A stretch of 7,726 nucleotides of DNA from Acidobacteriota bacterium (GCA_022574065.1 JACZST010000084.1:1-7726), one strand, 5' to 3'. Shown: positions 1 through 5,513, counted from the first letter of the stretch. Made by a program: numbers and translations. The notes: generated from the letters alone by a model not told the origin.

Positions 1-40
1 AGGGTATTCGAACCCCTGACCCCTTGACTGCCAGTCAAGT
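1..40 (-). other. partial tRNA (anticodon arm to T arm), possible att site
   Basis: Read on the minus strand, 39-23 form an anticodon arm (stem CTTGA/TCAAG, loop CTGGCAG, anticodon GGC, so Ala-type). This is followed by a GGGGTC variable region and a T arm with loop TTCGAAT. The 5' half is absent: upstream (40-70) there is no D arm and no acceptor strand. The last T-stem pair is G-A instead of G-C, suggesting loss of selection. The acceptor 3' end would lie left of the window. A tRNA 3' fragment without its 5' half is what a tyrosine-recombinase integration leaves at the far end of an element; by orientation the element would lie to the right. It could also be a simple tRNA relic. Confidence 0.45.
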
Positions 41-50
41 GCAGGGGGTT
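11..50. repeat. interrupted inverted repeat around the tRNA-like fragment
   Basis: Outer arms AACCCCTG (11-18) and CAGGGGGTT (42-50) flank inner arms CTTGACTG (23-30) and CAGTCAAG (32-39). The inner arms are the anticodon stem-loop. The outer arms extend the symmetry beyond what a tRNA needs, since 42-50 is not tRNA sequence. A recombinase core site or a hairpin are both possible. Confidence 0.5.
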
Positions 51-152
51 TCGCCTGGTCCCGGCTCGTCCCGATTTGTAGCGTCACATTGGGTTTTGCG
101 GATTCCGCTGTCCGGTCAGTCCCACCTGGGCCCGGCCCGTTCTCAGACATCC

Positions 153-171
153 GTGATCAGGATGTGATCAG
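153..171. repeat. GTGATCAG direct repeat, 11-bp period
   Basis: GTGATCAG occurs at 153-160 and again at 164-171, exactly 11 bp apart, so both copies face the same side of the helix. Each contains the palindrome TGATCA. The spacing suits a protein-binding site, for example a regulator or an integrase arm site given the att-like sequence nearby. No family is recognised. Confidence 0.4.
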
Positions 172-243
172 TCTCGGTACCTGGGTTTCTCCCTTTTGGT
201 CCCCATCGGCCGGACGATCACCCGAACTCCCATGCATCATTGG

Positions 244-286
244 TTAGGGCCGTTGGTCCCTAAAGGCGAGGACCAATCGTCCCCCC
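244..286. promoter_or_regulatory. tandem DosR/DevR-type boxes
   Basis: The first box (244-263) is a near-perfect palindrome: TTAGGGCC, GTTG, GTCCCTAA. It fits the GGGNC-N4-GNCCC layout of DosR sites. The second (about 267-286) is weaker: GGACC, AATC, GTCCC. Centres are 23 bp apart, about two helical turns, like paired DosR sites at strong mycobacterial promoters. No good -10 is visible rightward. Leftward, TAACCA (246-241) is only a weak match and overlaps the first box. The target gene is not identified. Confidence 0.6.
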
Positions 287-373
287 CAGACTCGAACTTC
301 ATCACCTCTCGTCGGCGTGGGTGCTGACTGGGGTGGTCTCCGGCGCTGGGGTGCCAGGTGCCGGTGGCTCTGC

Positions 374-1759
374 TTATACGGTCTTCGAGAACACCGGCCG
401 GTCACCCGTGCGATGGGCGGTATGAGCGTCGAACACCGCCGCCAGCCGCCGCACGAACAGCATTCCCAGCTCGGTGACGCCGACACCGGGTCCTGTGGCT
501 GTCGCGATCCCCTCGTCGACCAGCCCACCGGGCGAGGACAGCTCGGCCAGCTCGTCTGCGAAGTAGGAGGGGCCGTCGACACCGTATCGAGACCCGGTGG
601 CGACAAGATCGACGGTGCCGTTGCACATGAGTTCTGTGATGACGAACCGTCGGATGCGGTCGTCGTCGTCAAGGCGATAGCCGCGCTCGATGGGGAATCT
701 CCCTGCCTCGACCGCCTGGTAGTAGGACGCAAGACGGCGATGATTCTGGGCGTAGGCGCCACCGAGGTCGGAGATGCCAGACGTTCCCAGTGCAACAACG
801 TCGGTACCGCGCCTCGTGGTGTAGCCCATAAAGTTGCGGGTGAGCGTTCCGGCTGCGGCGCCCCTGGCGAGCTCATCGTCCGGAAGGGCGAAGTGGTCCA
901 TACCGATGTACCGGTAGCCGGCGTCGGTGAGGGTGGACACCACTGTCGCCAGCATTCGGAACTTGGCCTCCGCACCGGGCAGCAAGGACTCGTCGATGCG
1001 GCGTTGGTGGGGGCGCATCCAGGGCACAAACGCAAAGGAGTAGACGGCCAGTCGATCGGGCTGCAATGCGATAACGGCGTCGAGTGTTCGGCGGAGCGTG
1101 CCCTCGTCCTGGCCTGGGAGCCCGTAGATGAGATCGAGGTTGATCGACTCGAATCCGAGACGGCGCGCTTCGTGGTAGAGCACCTCTGTCTGCTCGCGGG
1201 TTTGGTTCCGGCCGATGAGCCGCTGCACCTCCGAATCGAGGTCCTGGACTCCCAGCGAGAGGCGGTTGAAACCGCCTTGCGCCAACGCTGCCAGATGCTC
1301 GAAGGTCGTCACTCTGGGATCGACCTCGACCGCGACCTCGGCATCGCTGTCCAGATCGAAGTAGGTGAGCAGGCTGTCGTGGAGGTCGACGAGGACGTCG
1401 GGCGGGTAGTGGGTCGGGGTCCCGCCGCCCCAGTGGTACTGGACGAGTCTGCGACGCTCCCCGAGGCGATCGGCGATGAGCGCAGCTTCGGCCACTAGCC
1501 GGGTCAGGTAGGCCTCGGCGACCTCGGGGCGCTTGGCGACGACAACGTGACAGGCACAGAACGAGCAGCGGGCCTGACAGAACGGGAGGTGCACATAGAG
1601 TGACAATGGCTCGGCCGACCGTTCGGCCGCTGCTGCCAGCCGCTCCTCGTAGTCGTCGGGCCCGAAGTCGTCTGTGAACTCGACGGCGGTCGGATAGGAC
1701 GTGTAGCGGGGCCCCGGCCTGTCGTGCCTGGCGAGAAACTCGGCGGTGACCTCGATCAC
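374..1759 (-). CDS. hemN: oxygen-independent coproporphyrinogen III dehydrogenase (HemN)
   Basis: Radical-SAM enzyme that oxidatively decarboxylates two propionates of coproporphyrinogen III to make protoporphyrinogen IX without O2; cytoplasmic haem synthesis. Counting from the GTG at 1759 (461 aa): the HemN N-terminus GPRYTSYPTA is at about 16-25; the cluster motif C61-x3-C65-x2-C68-x-C70 sits within one residue of its place in E. coli HemN (457 aa); GGGTPT at 111-116 is the SAM-binding loop; MDHFALPDDELA and RNFMGYTT are HemN-type signatures that distinguish it from HemW. The frame stays open to a TTG at 1840, but that extension overlaps the upstream gene and has no family resemblance, so GTG 1759 is preferred although no clear ribosome site precedes it. 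It lies 37 bp after the SHOCT gene stop, probably in one transcript and translationally coupled, downstream of a DosR-type promoter. Confidence 0.93.
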   Translation of the reverse strand: MIEVTAEFLARHDRPGPRYTSYPTAVEFTDDFGPDDYEERLAAAAERSAEPLSLYVHLPFCQARCSFCACHVVVAKRPEVAEAYLTRLVAEAALIADRLGERRRLVQYHWGGGTPTHYPPDVLVDLHDSLLTYFDLDSDAEVAVEVDPRVTTFEHLAALAQGGFNRLSLGVQDLDSEVQRLIGRNQTREQTEVLYHEARRLGFESINLDLIYGLPGQDEGTLRRTLDAVIALQPDRLAVYSFAFVPWMRPHQRRIDESLLPGAEAKFRMLATVVSTLTDAGYRYIGMDHFALPDDELARGAAAGTLTRNFMGYTTRRGTDVVALGTSGISDLGGAYAQNHRRLASYYQAVEAGRFPIERGYRLDDDDRIRRFVITELMCNGTVDLVATGSRYGVDGPSYFADELAELSSPGGLVDEGIATATGPGVGVTELGMLFVRRLAAVFDAHTAHRTGDRPVFSKTV

Positions 1760-1796
1760 GACCGCACCGGTTCTGCCAAGGCAGCCGGTCGCCCCA

Positions 1797-2135
1797 TCAG
1801 CGACTGCTGCCCCAAGGTGCCGCGCCCAAGCCGAGTACAAAGCGGCCCATCAGCCGAATCCAAATGCTACGGCTGCTACTCCAACCACCATCGAACTCCT
1901 CGTCGGTGAGGTCGCCCGCCGCGTAGCGCCTATGCAGCACCCCCAGGACGCTTTCATCCCGCTCGCCGTGCTGCTCGTGGTTGTCGCCCATCATGCGCAC
2001 CGGACCCATCCCGGTGCCACGCCTCGGGCCGCGACCCCAGAAGCCAAACATCCTTGACATCATCAGCAACATGAGGACCATGCCGATAATCGGAAAGATC
2101 ACCCACCATCCATAGCCATCAAACAAATAGAACAC
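1797..2135 (-). CDS. small membrane-anchored SHOCT-domain protein
   Basis: 112-aa protein starting at GTG 2135, with a strong ribosome site (AAGGAG, 2149-2144) eight bases upstream. Residues about 10-30 (WVIFPIIGMVLMLLMM) form one hydrophobic membrane segment. A Gly/Arg/Met-rich linker follows. Residues about 63-80 (VLGVLHRRYAAGDLTDEEF) match a SHOCT module, a short C-terminal helical motif often found on small membrane proteins and thought to mediate oligomerisation. SHOCT proteins usually end soon after this point; here about 32 further residues (GWSSSRSIW...) follow that do not look like SHOCT sequence, so a 3' frame disturbance is possible. It is the first gene of the presumed operon with hemN, behind a DosR-type promoter. 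Molecular function is unknown. Confidence 0.75.
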   Translation of the reverse strand: MFYLFDGYGWWVIFPIIGMVLMLLMMSRMFGFWGRGPRRGTGMGPVRMMGDNHEQHGERDESVLGVLHRRYAAGDLTDEEFDGGWSSSRSIWIRLMGRFVLGLGAAPWGSSR

Positions 2136-2143
2136 GGCCTCTT

Positions 2144-2149
2144 CTCCTT
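2144..2149 (-). promoter_or_regulatory. ribosome binding site deciding the SHOCT gene start
   Basis: On the minus strand AAGGAG lies eight bases before GTG 2135. It is the best Shine-Dalgarno sequence seen for any start in the window and fixes the start of the SHOCT gene. The regulator, kinase and flavoprotein genes seem instead to be leaderless. Confidence 0.75.
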
Positions 2150-2243
2150 AGCCTTAAGCGACGCCCAGCTGCCTCCTCTCCGGCACCGACCGGCGGCCGG
2201 CCACAGCAACGACGGCTCCGCATGGAATGCGACACAGGTTCTA

Positions 2244-2294
2244 ATTCGACGGTATATGGCCGATCTCTCACCCAGTAGGGCCAAACGACCCTAC
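2244..2294 (-). promoter_or_regulatory. DosR-type box and -10 of the SHOCT-hemN transcript
   Basis: Positions 2275-2294 are a 20-bp imperfect palindrome (GTAGGGCC, AAAC, GACCCTAC). Its 16-bp core AGGGCCAAACGACCCT is identical to the one between the regulator and kinase genes. On the minus strand a good -10, TATACC, lies at 2256-2251, predicting a start near 2244. The box is then centred at about -40.5, overlapping the -35 position, as at DosR-activated promoters. The leader to GTG 2135 would be about 108 bases. Confidence 0.7.
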
Positions 2295-2435
2295 GATCGC
2301 TCAAACCAGGGCTGCCCAGATGGCGTACATACGCGCGCCGGATCCCTCGAAAGCCCCGCCCAACACCCGCCGCCGATCTCTCCTCGAGCTGCGTCCTCGC
2401 CGCCTATGCGGTGCGCCGGCCCTGGGCCCATAAGC
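2295..2435. other. spacer between SHOCT-hemN promoter and regulator 3' end
   Basis: No gene is seen. It contains only short weak inverted repeats, such as GCGTA-CA-TACGC at 2323-2334 and GGCCC-T-GGGCC near 2419. Neither is followed by a T tract, so no terminator is called. Regulator transcripts (minus strand) would read through here toward the SHOCT-hemN promoter. Confidence 0.4.
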
Positions 2436-3170
2436 TCACTGGTCCCCTGATGCTTTCGGTTGCCGCGGGTGCGCCGGGCCGGGTCGCGGTCGGATTTGGC
2501 GCCGAGGATCGGATTCACCACCGACGGCCAGGCCAGTCCTCGCCCAGATGAACCCGTACCGACGCCGGTCGCCCATCTTGGCTAGGAGATTGGAGACGTA
2601 GTTCTTGACTGTCTTCTCGGCGAGATACATCTCATCGGCGATCTCGCGGTTGGTCTTCCCTTCGGCGAGACGGGTGAGGATGCGGCGCTCCTGGCCGGAG
2701 AGCCTGGAGATCAGATCGTCAGCCTGATCGGCGTCGCGAAGCTTGGTGAACAGCTTTTCGGTTAGCGCCGGATCGAGCAACGACTCGCCGGCACCGACCG
2801 CACGCACCGCGTCGACAATGGCCTCGGTATCGATGCGCTTCAACAGGTATCCGGAGGCACCTGCCTCAATCGATGACATGAGAGCCTCTTCGTCGGCGAA
2901 CGAGCTGAGGATCAACACCGCAACATCGGGGAAACGTTGCCGAACCCTGCGGGTGGCCTCGACCCCCGAACCGTCGGGCAGCCGAACATCCATGACAACG
3001 ACATCGGGAGCGTTGAATCCGACCTGGCGCACCACATCCGCCGCCTTATCCACCTCCCCAACCACCTCGATCCCGTCCTGGGCTTCGAGAAGGGCGCGCA
3101 GACCCCGTCTCACGACTTCATGGTCGTCGACGAGGAGGACCCGCAACGGACGCTCTGCATCCACGTGCAT
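2436..3170 (-). CDS. DosR/DevR-like response regulator (NarL/LuxR family)
   Basis: 244 aa. REC domain at about 9-125: acidic pair D15/D16 in VDDHEVVRRGL, phosphoacceptor D61 in MDVRLPDGSG, S89, and K111 in GASGYLLK. A linker carries VGAGESLLDP. A LuxR-type helix-turn-helix follows at about 155-203 (LSGQER, EGKTNREIAD). Its recognition helix EKTVKNYVS is the same as I recall for M. tuberculosis DosR; K186, K189 and N190 correspond to the DosR base-contacting K179, K182 and N183. So it should bind the DosR-type palindromes in this window. The ATG at 3170 lies six bases after a TACGTT -10, so the mRNA may be leaderless; GTG 3164, with GCGAGGA upstream, is the alternative. The last 40 or so residues (rich in R and P, to PRQPKASGDQ) exceed the roughly 217-aa DosR length and look unlike the family. 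Divergent from the kinase gene and probably autoregulated. Confidence 0.92.
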   Translation of the reverse strand: MHVDAERPLRVLLVDDHEVVRRGLRALLEAQDGIEVVGEVDKAADVVRQVGFNAPDVVVMDVRLPDGSGVEATRRVRQRFPDVAVLILSSFADEEALMSSIEAGASGYLLKRIDTEAIVDAVRAVGAGESLLDPALTEKLFTKLRDADQADDLISRLSGQERRILTRLAEGKTNREIADEMYLAEKTVKNYVSNLLAKMGDRRRYGFIWARTGLAVGGESDPRRQIRPRPGPAHPRQPKASGDQ

Positions 3171-3247
3171 CCTCGCAACGTAACCCGCGACAGCGCAGTG
3201 GCGGCAGGGCCAAACGACCCTTCCGCCAGCCCCTAGGCTGAAACGAA
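3170..3247. promoter_or_regulatory. shared divergent promoter with DosR-type box
   Basis: The box AGGGCC-AAAC-GACCCT occupies 3206-3221 (centre 3213.5). Leftward, TACGTT (3182-3177) is followed by six bases and the regulator ATG at 3170. Rightward, TAGGCT (3234-3239) is followed by seven bases and the kinase ATG at 3247. Neither gene has a good ribosome site at these starts, so both transcripts could be leaderless, a common actinobacterial feature. The box centre is 31.5 bp from the leftward -10 but 20.5 bp from the rightward one, a difference of one helical turn. Predicts autoregulation of both genes. Confidence 0.65.
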
Positions 3248-4362
3248 TGAACGACGGTGCACCGCGCGGCGAGCGGCTTGGCGACCTGGTGCGCGGAGCG
3301 GCGACGGTTGCCAGTCAGACCGACCTGGAGGATCTGCTCGAGGCGACGGTGGTCGCCGGCATGGAGGTGACCGGAGCCAGCTACGGGGCACTCGGGGTGC
3401 TCGGCGAACACGGGAACCTGATCCAGTTCTCTTACCGCGGCATCGATGACGAAACGGCCAACAAGATAGGCGCACTACCCCAGGGGCACGGCGTCCTTGG
3501 TCTGATCAGTCGAGAAGGCAAGTCTTACCTCCTCGACAACATCGCTGCGCATCCCGACGCCGTCGGGTTTCCCGACCACCACCCCCACATGGACACCTTC
3601 CTCGGTGTCCCGGTGCGTGCCGGTGATCGCCTGTTCGGCAACTTGTATCTGACCAACAAACCCGAGGGTTTCACCGAGCTGGACCAGTCGCTGGTCGAGG
3701 CACTGGCCGAGATCGCAGGGTCGGCGGTGCTCAGCATCCGCCTCCAATCCCGGCTCCGGCGCCTGGCCGTAGTGGAAGACAGGGAGCGGATCGCCAGAGA
3801 CATCCACGACGCCATCATCCAAGAGCTATTCGCCATGGGCCTGGAACTGCAAGCAACAGCACAACGCAGCGACGACGCCGAGATTCAGGCCACGTTGCGC
3901 GATCATGCGGAACGCCTCGATCGCACCATCCAAAGCCTGCGCCAGCTGATCTTCGACCTGCGTCGCCCTCCCACCGAGCAGCGGGACCTGCGGGCTGAGA
4001 TCGACGATCTGGTCACCCGGCTCGGGTCCGCTCGCCGGACGAAGGTCCAGGTCACCTACAACGGCATCTTTGCCGGCATCACCGAGTCGACCATCGACGA
4101 CGTGCTACAGCTGGTGCGCGAAGCGCTGAGCAACGCGCTGCGTCACTCGGGAGCCGAAACCATCAGCGTCGCCATCAGCGCGGGCGATGATACAGTCGGC
4201 ATCGAGGTCCGGGATGACGGCCGTGGCTTCGATCTCGCCGTCGAGGAACCGGGCCTTGGCCTGTCGAGTATGGGTTCGCGTACCGACCGTGCCGGCGGCA
4301 CCCTACGCATCGCCACGGCACCCGGCGAAGGCACCGTCGTCACAATGACGGTGCCACTTTAA
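3247..4362 (+). CDS. DosT/DosS-like haem-GAF sensor histidine kinase, single GAF domain
   Basis: 371 aa, no membrane segment, so cytoplasmic. One GAF domain (about 25-165) matches the DosS/DosT GAF-A sequence without gaps through the haem pocket: H112 (GFPDHHPHM) aligns with haem ligand H149 of DosS, Y134 (FGNLYLT) with distal Y171, and G50 (ASYGALGV) with E87 of DosS or G85 of DosT. A HisKA_3 dimerisation helix follows with phosphoacceptor H187 (ERIARDIHDAIIQELF). The HATPase has N296 (REALSNALRHS), DDGRGF at 323-328 and GLGLSSM at 336-342. DosS and DosT are near 575 aa with two GAF domains; this protein lacks GAF-B. The predicted partner is the divergent regulator. Gly at position 50 suggests a DosT-like O2-binding sensor; haem binding is inferred, not shown. 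The stop codon abuts the stop of the convergent flavoprotein gene. Confidence 0.92.
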   Translation: MNDGAPRGERLGDLVRGAATVASQTDLEDLLEATVVAGMEVTGASYGALGVLGEHGNLIQFSYRGIDDETANKIGALPQGHGVLGLISREGKSYLLDNIAAHPDAVGFPDHHPHMDTFLGVPVRAGDRLFGNLYLTNKPEGFTELDQSLVEALAEIAGSAVLSIRLQSRLRRLAVVEDRERIARDIHDAIIQELFAMGLELQATAQRSDDAEIQATLRDHAERLDRTIQSLRQLIFDLRRPPTEQRDLRAEIDDLVTRLGSARRTKVQVTYNGIFAGITESTIDDVLQLVREALSNALRHSGAETISVAISAGDDTVGIEVRDDGRGFDLAVEEPGLGLSSMGSRTDRAGGTLRIATAPGEGTVVTMTVPL

Positions 4363-4859
4363 TCAGAGTCGACCCGGCCGGGTGCCCGGCGTCATCCACC
4401 GCCCCGAAGTGCGCCCGGCTACCTCCCGTATCACCAGGCTGAATACGATTGCCTCATCGCTTGCAACCTCGGGGGTTACCGACCCAGCCCACGGCGGCGT
4501 CTTCGGTATCGAGTCGGAGCCCGGATCCCAAGTGCGAGCCGTACTCGCGGTACTTCTCGAGGAAGAGCACGACGACGGCGTCGTTATTCGCTCCCGAGGA
4601 AGCTGACGTCGCCGCGGACCAGCACCGACTCCCACGATCCCGTCTCAACGTTGAACTCGACAATGGAGACGGCAGCGCGTGGGTGAAACTGGAGGGCGTC
4701 GACTCGCTCCCCAGCCGCGGTACGAAAGTAGAGCGCGTCTCCGTGGCGGACGAAAGAGAGGGTACCAACGTAGGGATCTCCATCCGAGATCACCGCGACG
4801 TGGGCGAACCTCGCTTGGTCGAGAAGCCGGTTGATCCGAGCATCTGGCAGCGGCTCCAC
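4363..4859 (-). pseudogene. pyridoxamine 5'-phosphate oxidase-fold flavoprotein, apparently frameshifted twice
   Basis: From GTG 4859 the first frame (92 aa, to TAA 4586-4584) gives a PPOX/NimA-like N-terminus: RINRLLDQARFAHVAV, PYVGTLSFV, DALYFRTAAGERVDAL, WESVLVRGDVSFLG. Dropping one base at the GGG of 4595-4593 continues it in another frame (NNDAVVVLFLEKYREYG...GWVGNP). Dropping one more in the C run near 4475 moves to a third frame (EVASDEAIVFSLVIREVAGRTSGRW) ending at TGA 4365-4363. The repaired product is about 164 aa, a normal PPOX length. These proteins bind FMN or F420; PPOX-fold proteins belong to the M. tuberculosis DosR regulon (Rv0080, Rv3129). The end then meets the kinase stop with no gap, supporting the repair. 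A DosR-type box lies upstream. True pseudogene or base-calling errors cannot be told apart here. The in-frame extension to 5345 is antisense to the ferredoxin gene and not real. Confidence 0.65.
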
Positions 4860-4910
4860 AGAAGCACGGTACACGTCACTGAAACAGGACAACAGGGCCT
4901 TCGGACCCTG
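4859..4910 (-). promoter_or_regulatory. DosR-type box and -10 of the flavoprotein gene
   Basis: The palindrome CAGGGCC-TTCG-GACCCTG (4893-4910, centre 4901.5) fits the same box. On the minus strand TACCGT (4871-4866) serves as -10, followed by six bases and GTG 4859. Box-to-start distance is 42.5 bp, against 43.5 for the regulator gene. The -10 to start spacing is the same six bases, so a leaderless start at 4859 is likely. GTG 4874 is an alternative start but has no ribosome site. Confidence 0.65.
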
Positions 4911-4938
4911 ACTACTCGTGCTGCTGACGATGACCGGA

Positions 4939-4957
4939 TGAGCCCGAACCGGGCTCA
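4939..4957. repeat. inverted repeat TGAGCCC-N5-GGGCTCA
   Basis: A perfect 7-bp inverted repeat with a 5-base loop (GAACC) lies between the divergent flavoprotein promoter and the ferredoxin-like gene. There is no T tract. It could be an operator or an RNA hairpin in the ferredoxin leader; function unknown. Confidence 0.35.
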
Positions 4958-5036
4958 GGATCGCGACGGATTCAACATCCCGGTTCGCCAATGATGGACG
5001 CAACACGCCGAACCAGTTGCGATCTTGGTGGCCTAG

Positions 5037-5510
5037 GTGATGAGCGCTGATCGAGACGGCTGCCCCATCTCGCAATCCCGGTCTCGCGACGATCCTGCGA
5101 ACCTCACGACGACCGACGTAGCCAGAGTCGCCGGCCCTGCCGCCATGCTCGGGATCGTCACCATCGACCCAAACACCTGCACGATGTGCATGATGTGCAC
5201 CCAGACGTGCCCAACCGGGGCTGGCCGGCGGCCACGCCGACAATGGAGAGCTGATGAACTCCTTCGACCCCGTGGATGGACCGCTTGCGATCAATGCGTC
5301 AGGGTGTGCCCCGAGGTGGCACGCGGGGCGATCGCAGTAGACCATCGCTTCGACTTCGCGGCGCTGGCCCCGGGCCGAGTGGAGCTGAACCGCTCAGCGA
5401 CCCACACCTGCGAACGGTGCGGACAGCCGGTGGCGCCTACTCGCGCCACGACGAGAGTCCCGAGATGCGATGGGACACCTGGGAAGAGCCGAGTTGCTAG
5501 CTCGGACTGA
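5037..5510 (+). CDS. two-cluster [4Fe-4S] ferredoxin-like protein, probably frame-disturbed
   Basis: As read, 157 aa. Cluster I is complete: C48-x2-C51-x2-C54-x3-C58-P (NTCTMCMMCTQTCPTG). Cluster II shows W-TA-C-DQ-C-VRV-CPEVARGAI, the first cysteine replaced by Trp. A zinc-ribbon-like CERCGQPVAP follows. Between the clusters the frame reads GRRPRRQWRADELLRPRG, unlike these proteins, whereas the next frame over 5221-5277 reads LAGGHADNGELMNSFDPVD, which fits well. So one extra G (run 5217-5220) and one missing base near 5276 may have displaced this segment. After VAPTRATTRV, dropping one C near 5460 gives RDAMGHLGRAELLART, again more family-like than the frame shown. The start is uncertain: GTG 5037 or ATG 5040 open the frame, and similarity begins near ATG 5145. 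An electron-transfer role is inferred. Its promoter is not seen. Confidence 0.6.
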   Translation: MMSADRDGCPISQSRSRDDPANLTTTDVARVAGPAAMLGIVTIDPNTCTMCMMCTQTCPTGAGRRPRRQWRADELLRPRGWTACDQCVRVCPEVARGAIAVDHRFDFAALAPGRVELNRSATHTCERCGQPVAPTRATTRVPRCDGTPGKSRVASSD

Positions 5511-5513
5511 GGA

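Larger units (their letters stand above)
51..373. other. non-coding region downstream of hemN
   Basis: No convincing gene is seen here. It holds a pair of GTGATCAG direct repeats (153-171), two tandem DosR-type boxes (244-286) and two GTCCCG half-site-like words near 57-73. Very short minus-strand reading frames start at 240 (27 codons) and 233 (21 codons), without ribosome binding sites. They are not called as genes. Confidence 0.5.

Noticed and set aside
317..1498. Long plus-strand open frame of 393 codons opposite hemN
   Set aside because: It is antisense to a well-supported hemN, its translation resembles no family, and it is explained by high-GC codon bias on the opposite strand.
1760..1840. 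TTG start at 1840 for hemN
   Set aside because: Adds 27 residues without family similarity, overlaps the SHOCT gene by 44 bases and lacks a ribosome site; from GTG 1759 the cluster cysteines fall within one residue of their E. coli HemN positions.
2119..2220. Small Arg/Cys-rich frame in the SHOCT-hemN leader (ATG near 2220)
   Set aside because: No ribosome site, and it overlaps the well-supported SHOCT start in another frame; composition is typical of random GC-rich sequence.
4372..4390. Palindromes ACCCGGCCGGGT and GCCGGG-TG-CCCGGC as a terminator after the kinase gene
   Set aside because: In the repaired flavoprotein this is coding sequence (PGTRPGRL tail) and no T run follows. Possible, but not supported enough to call.
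4874..5345. Upstream extension of the flavoprotein frame to 5345
   Set aside because: The extension is opposite the ferredoxin-like gene, low in family resemblance, and runs through the DosR-type box. The start at 4859 fits the promoter geometry.
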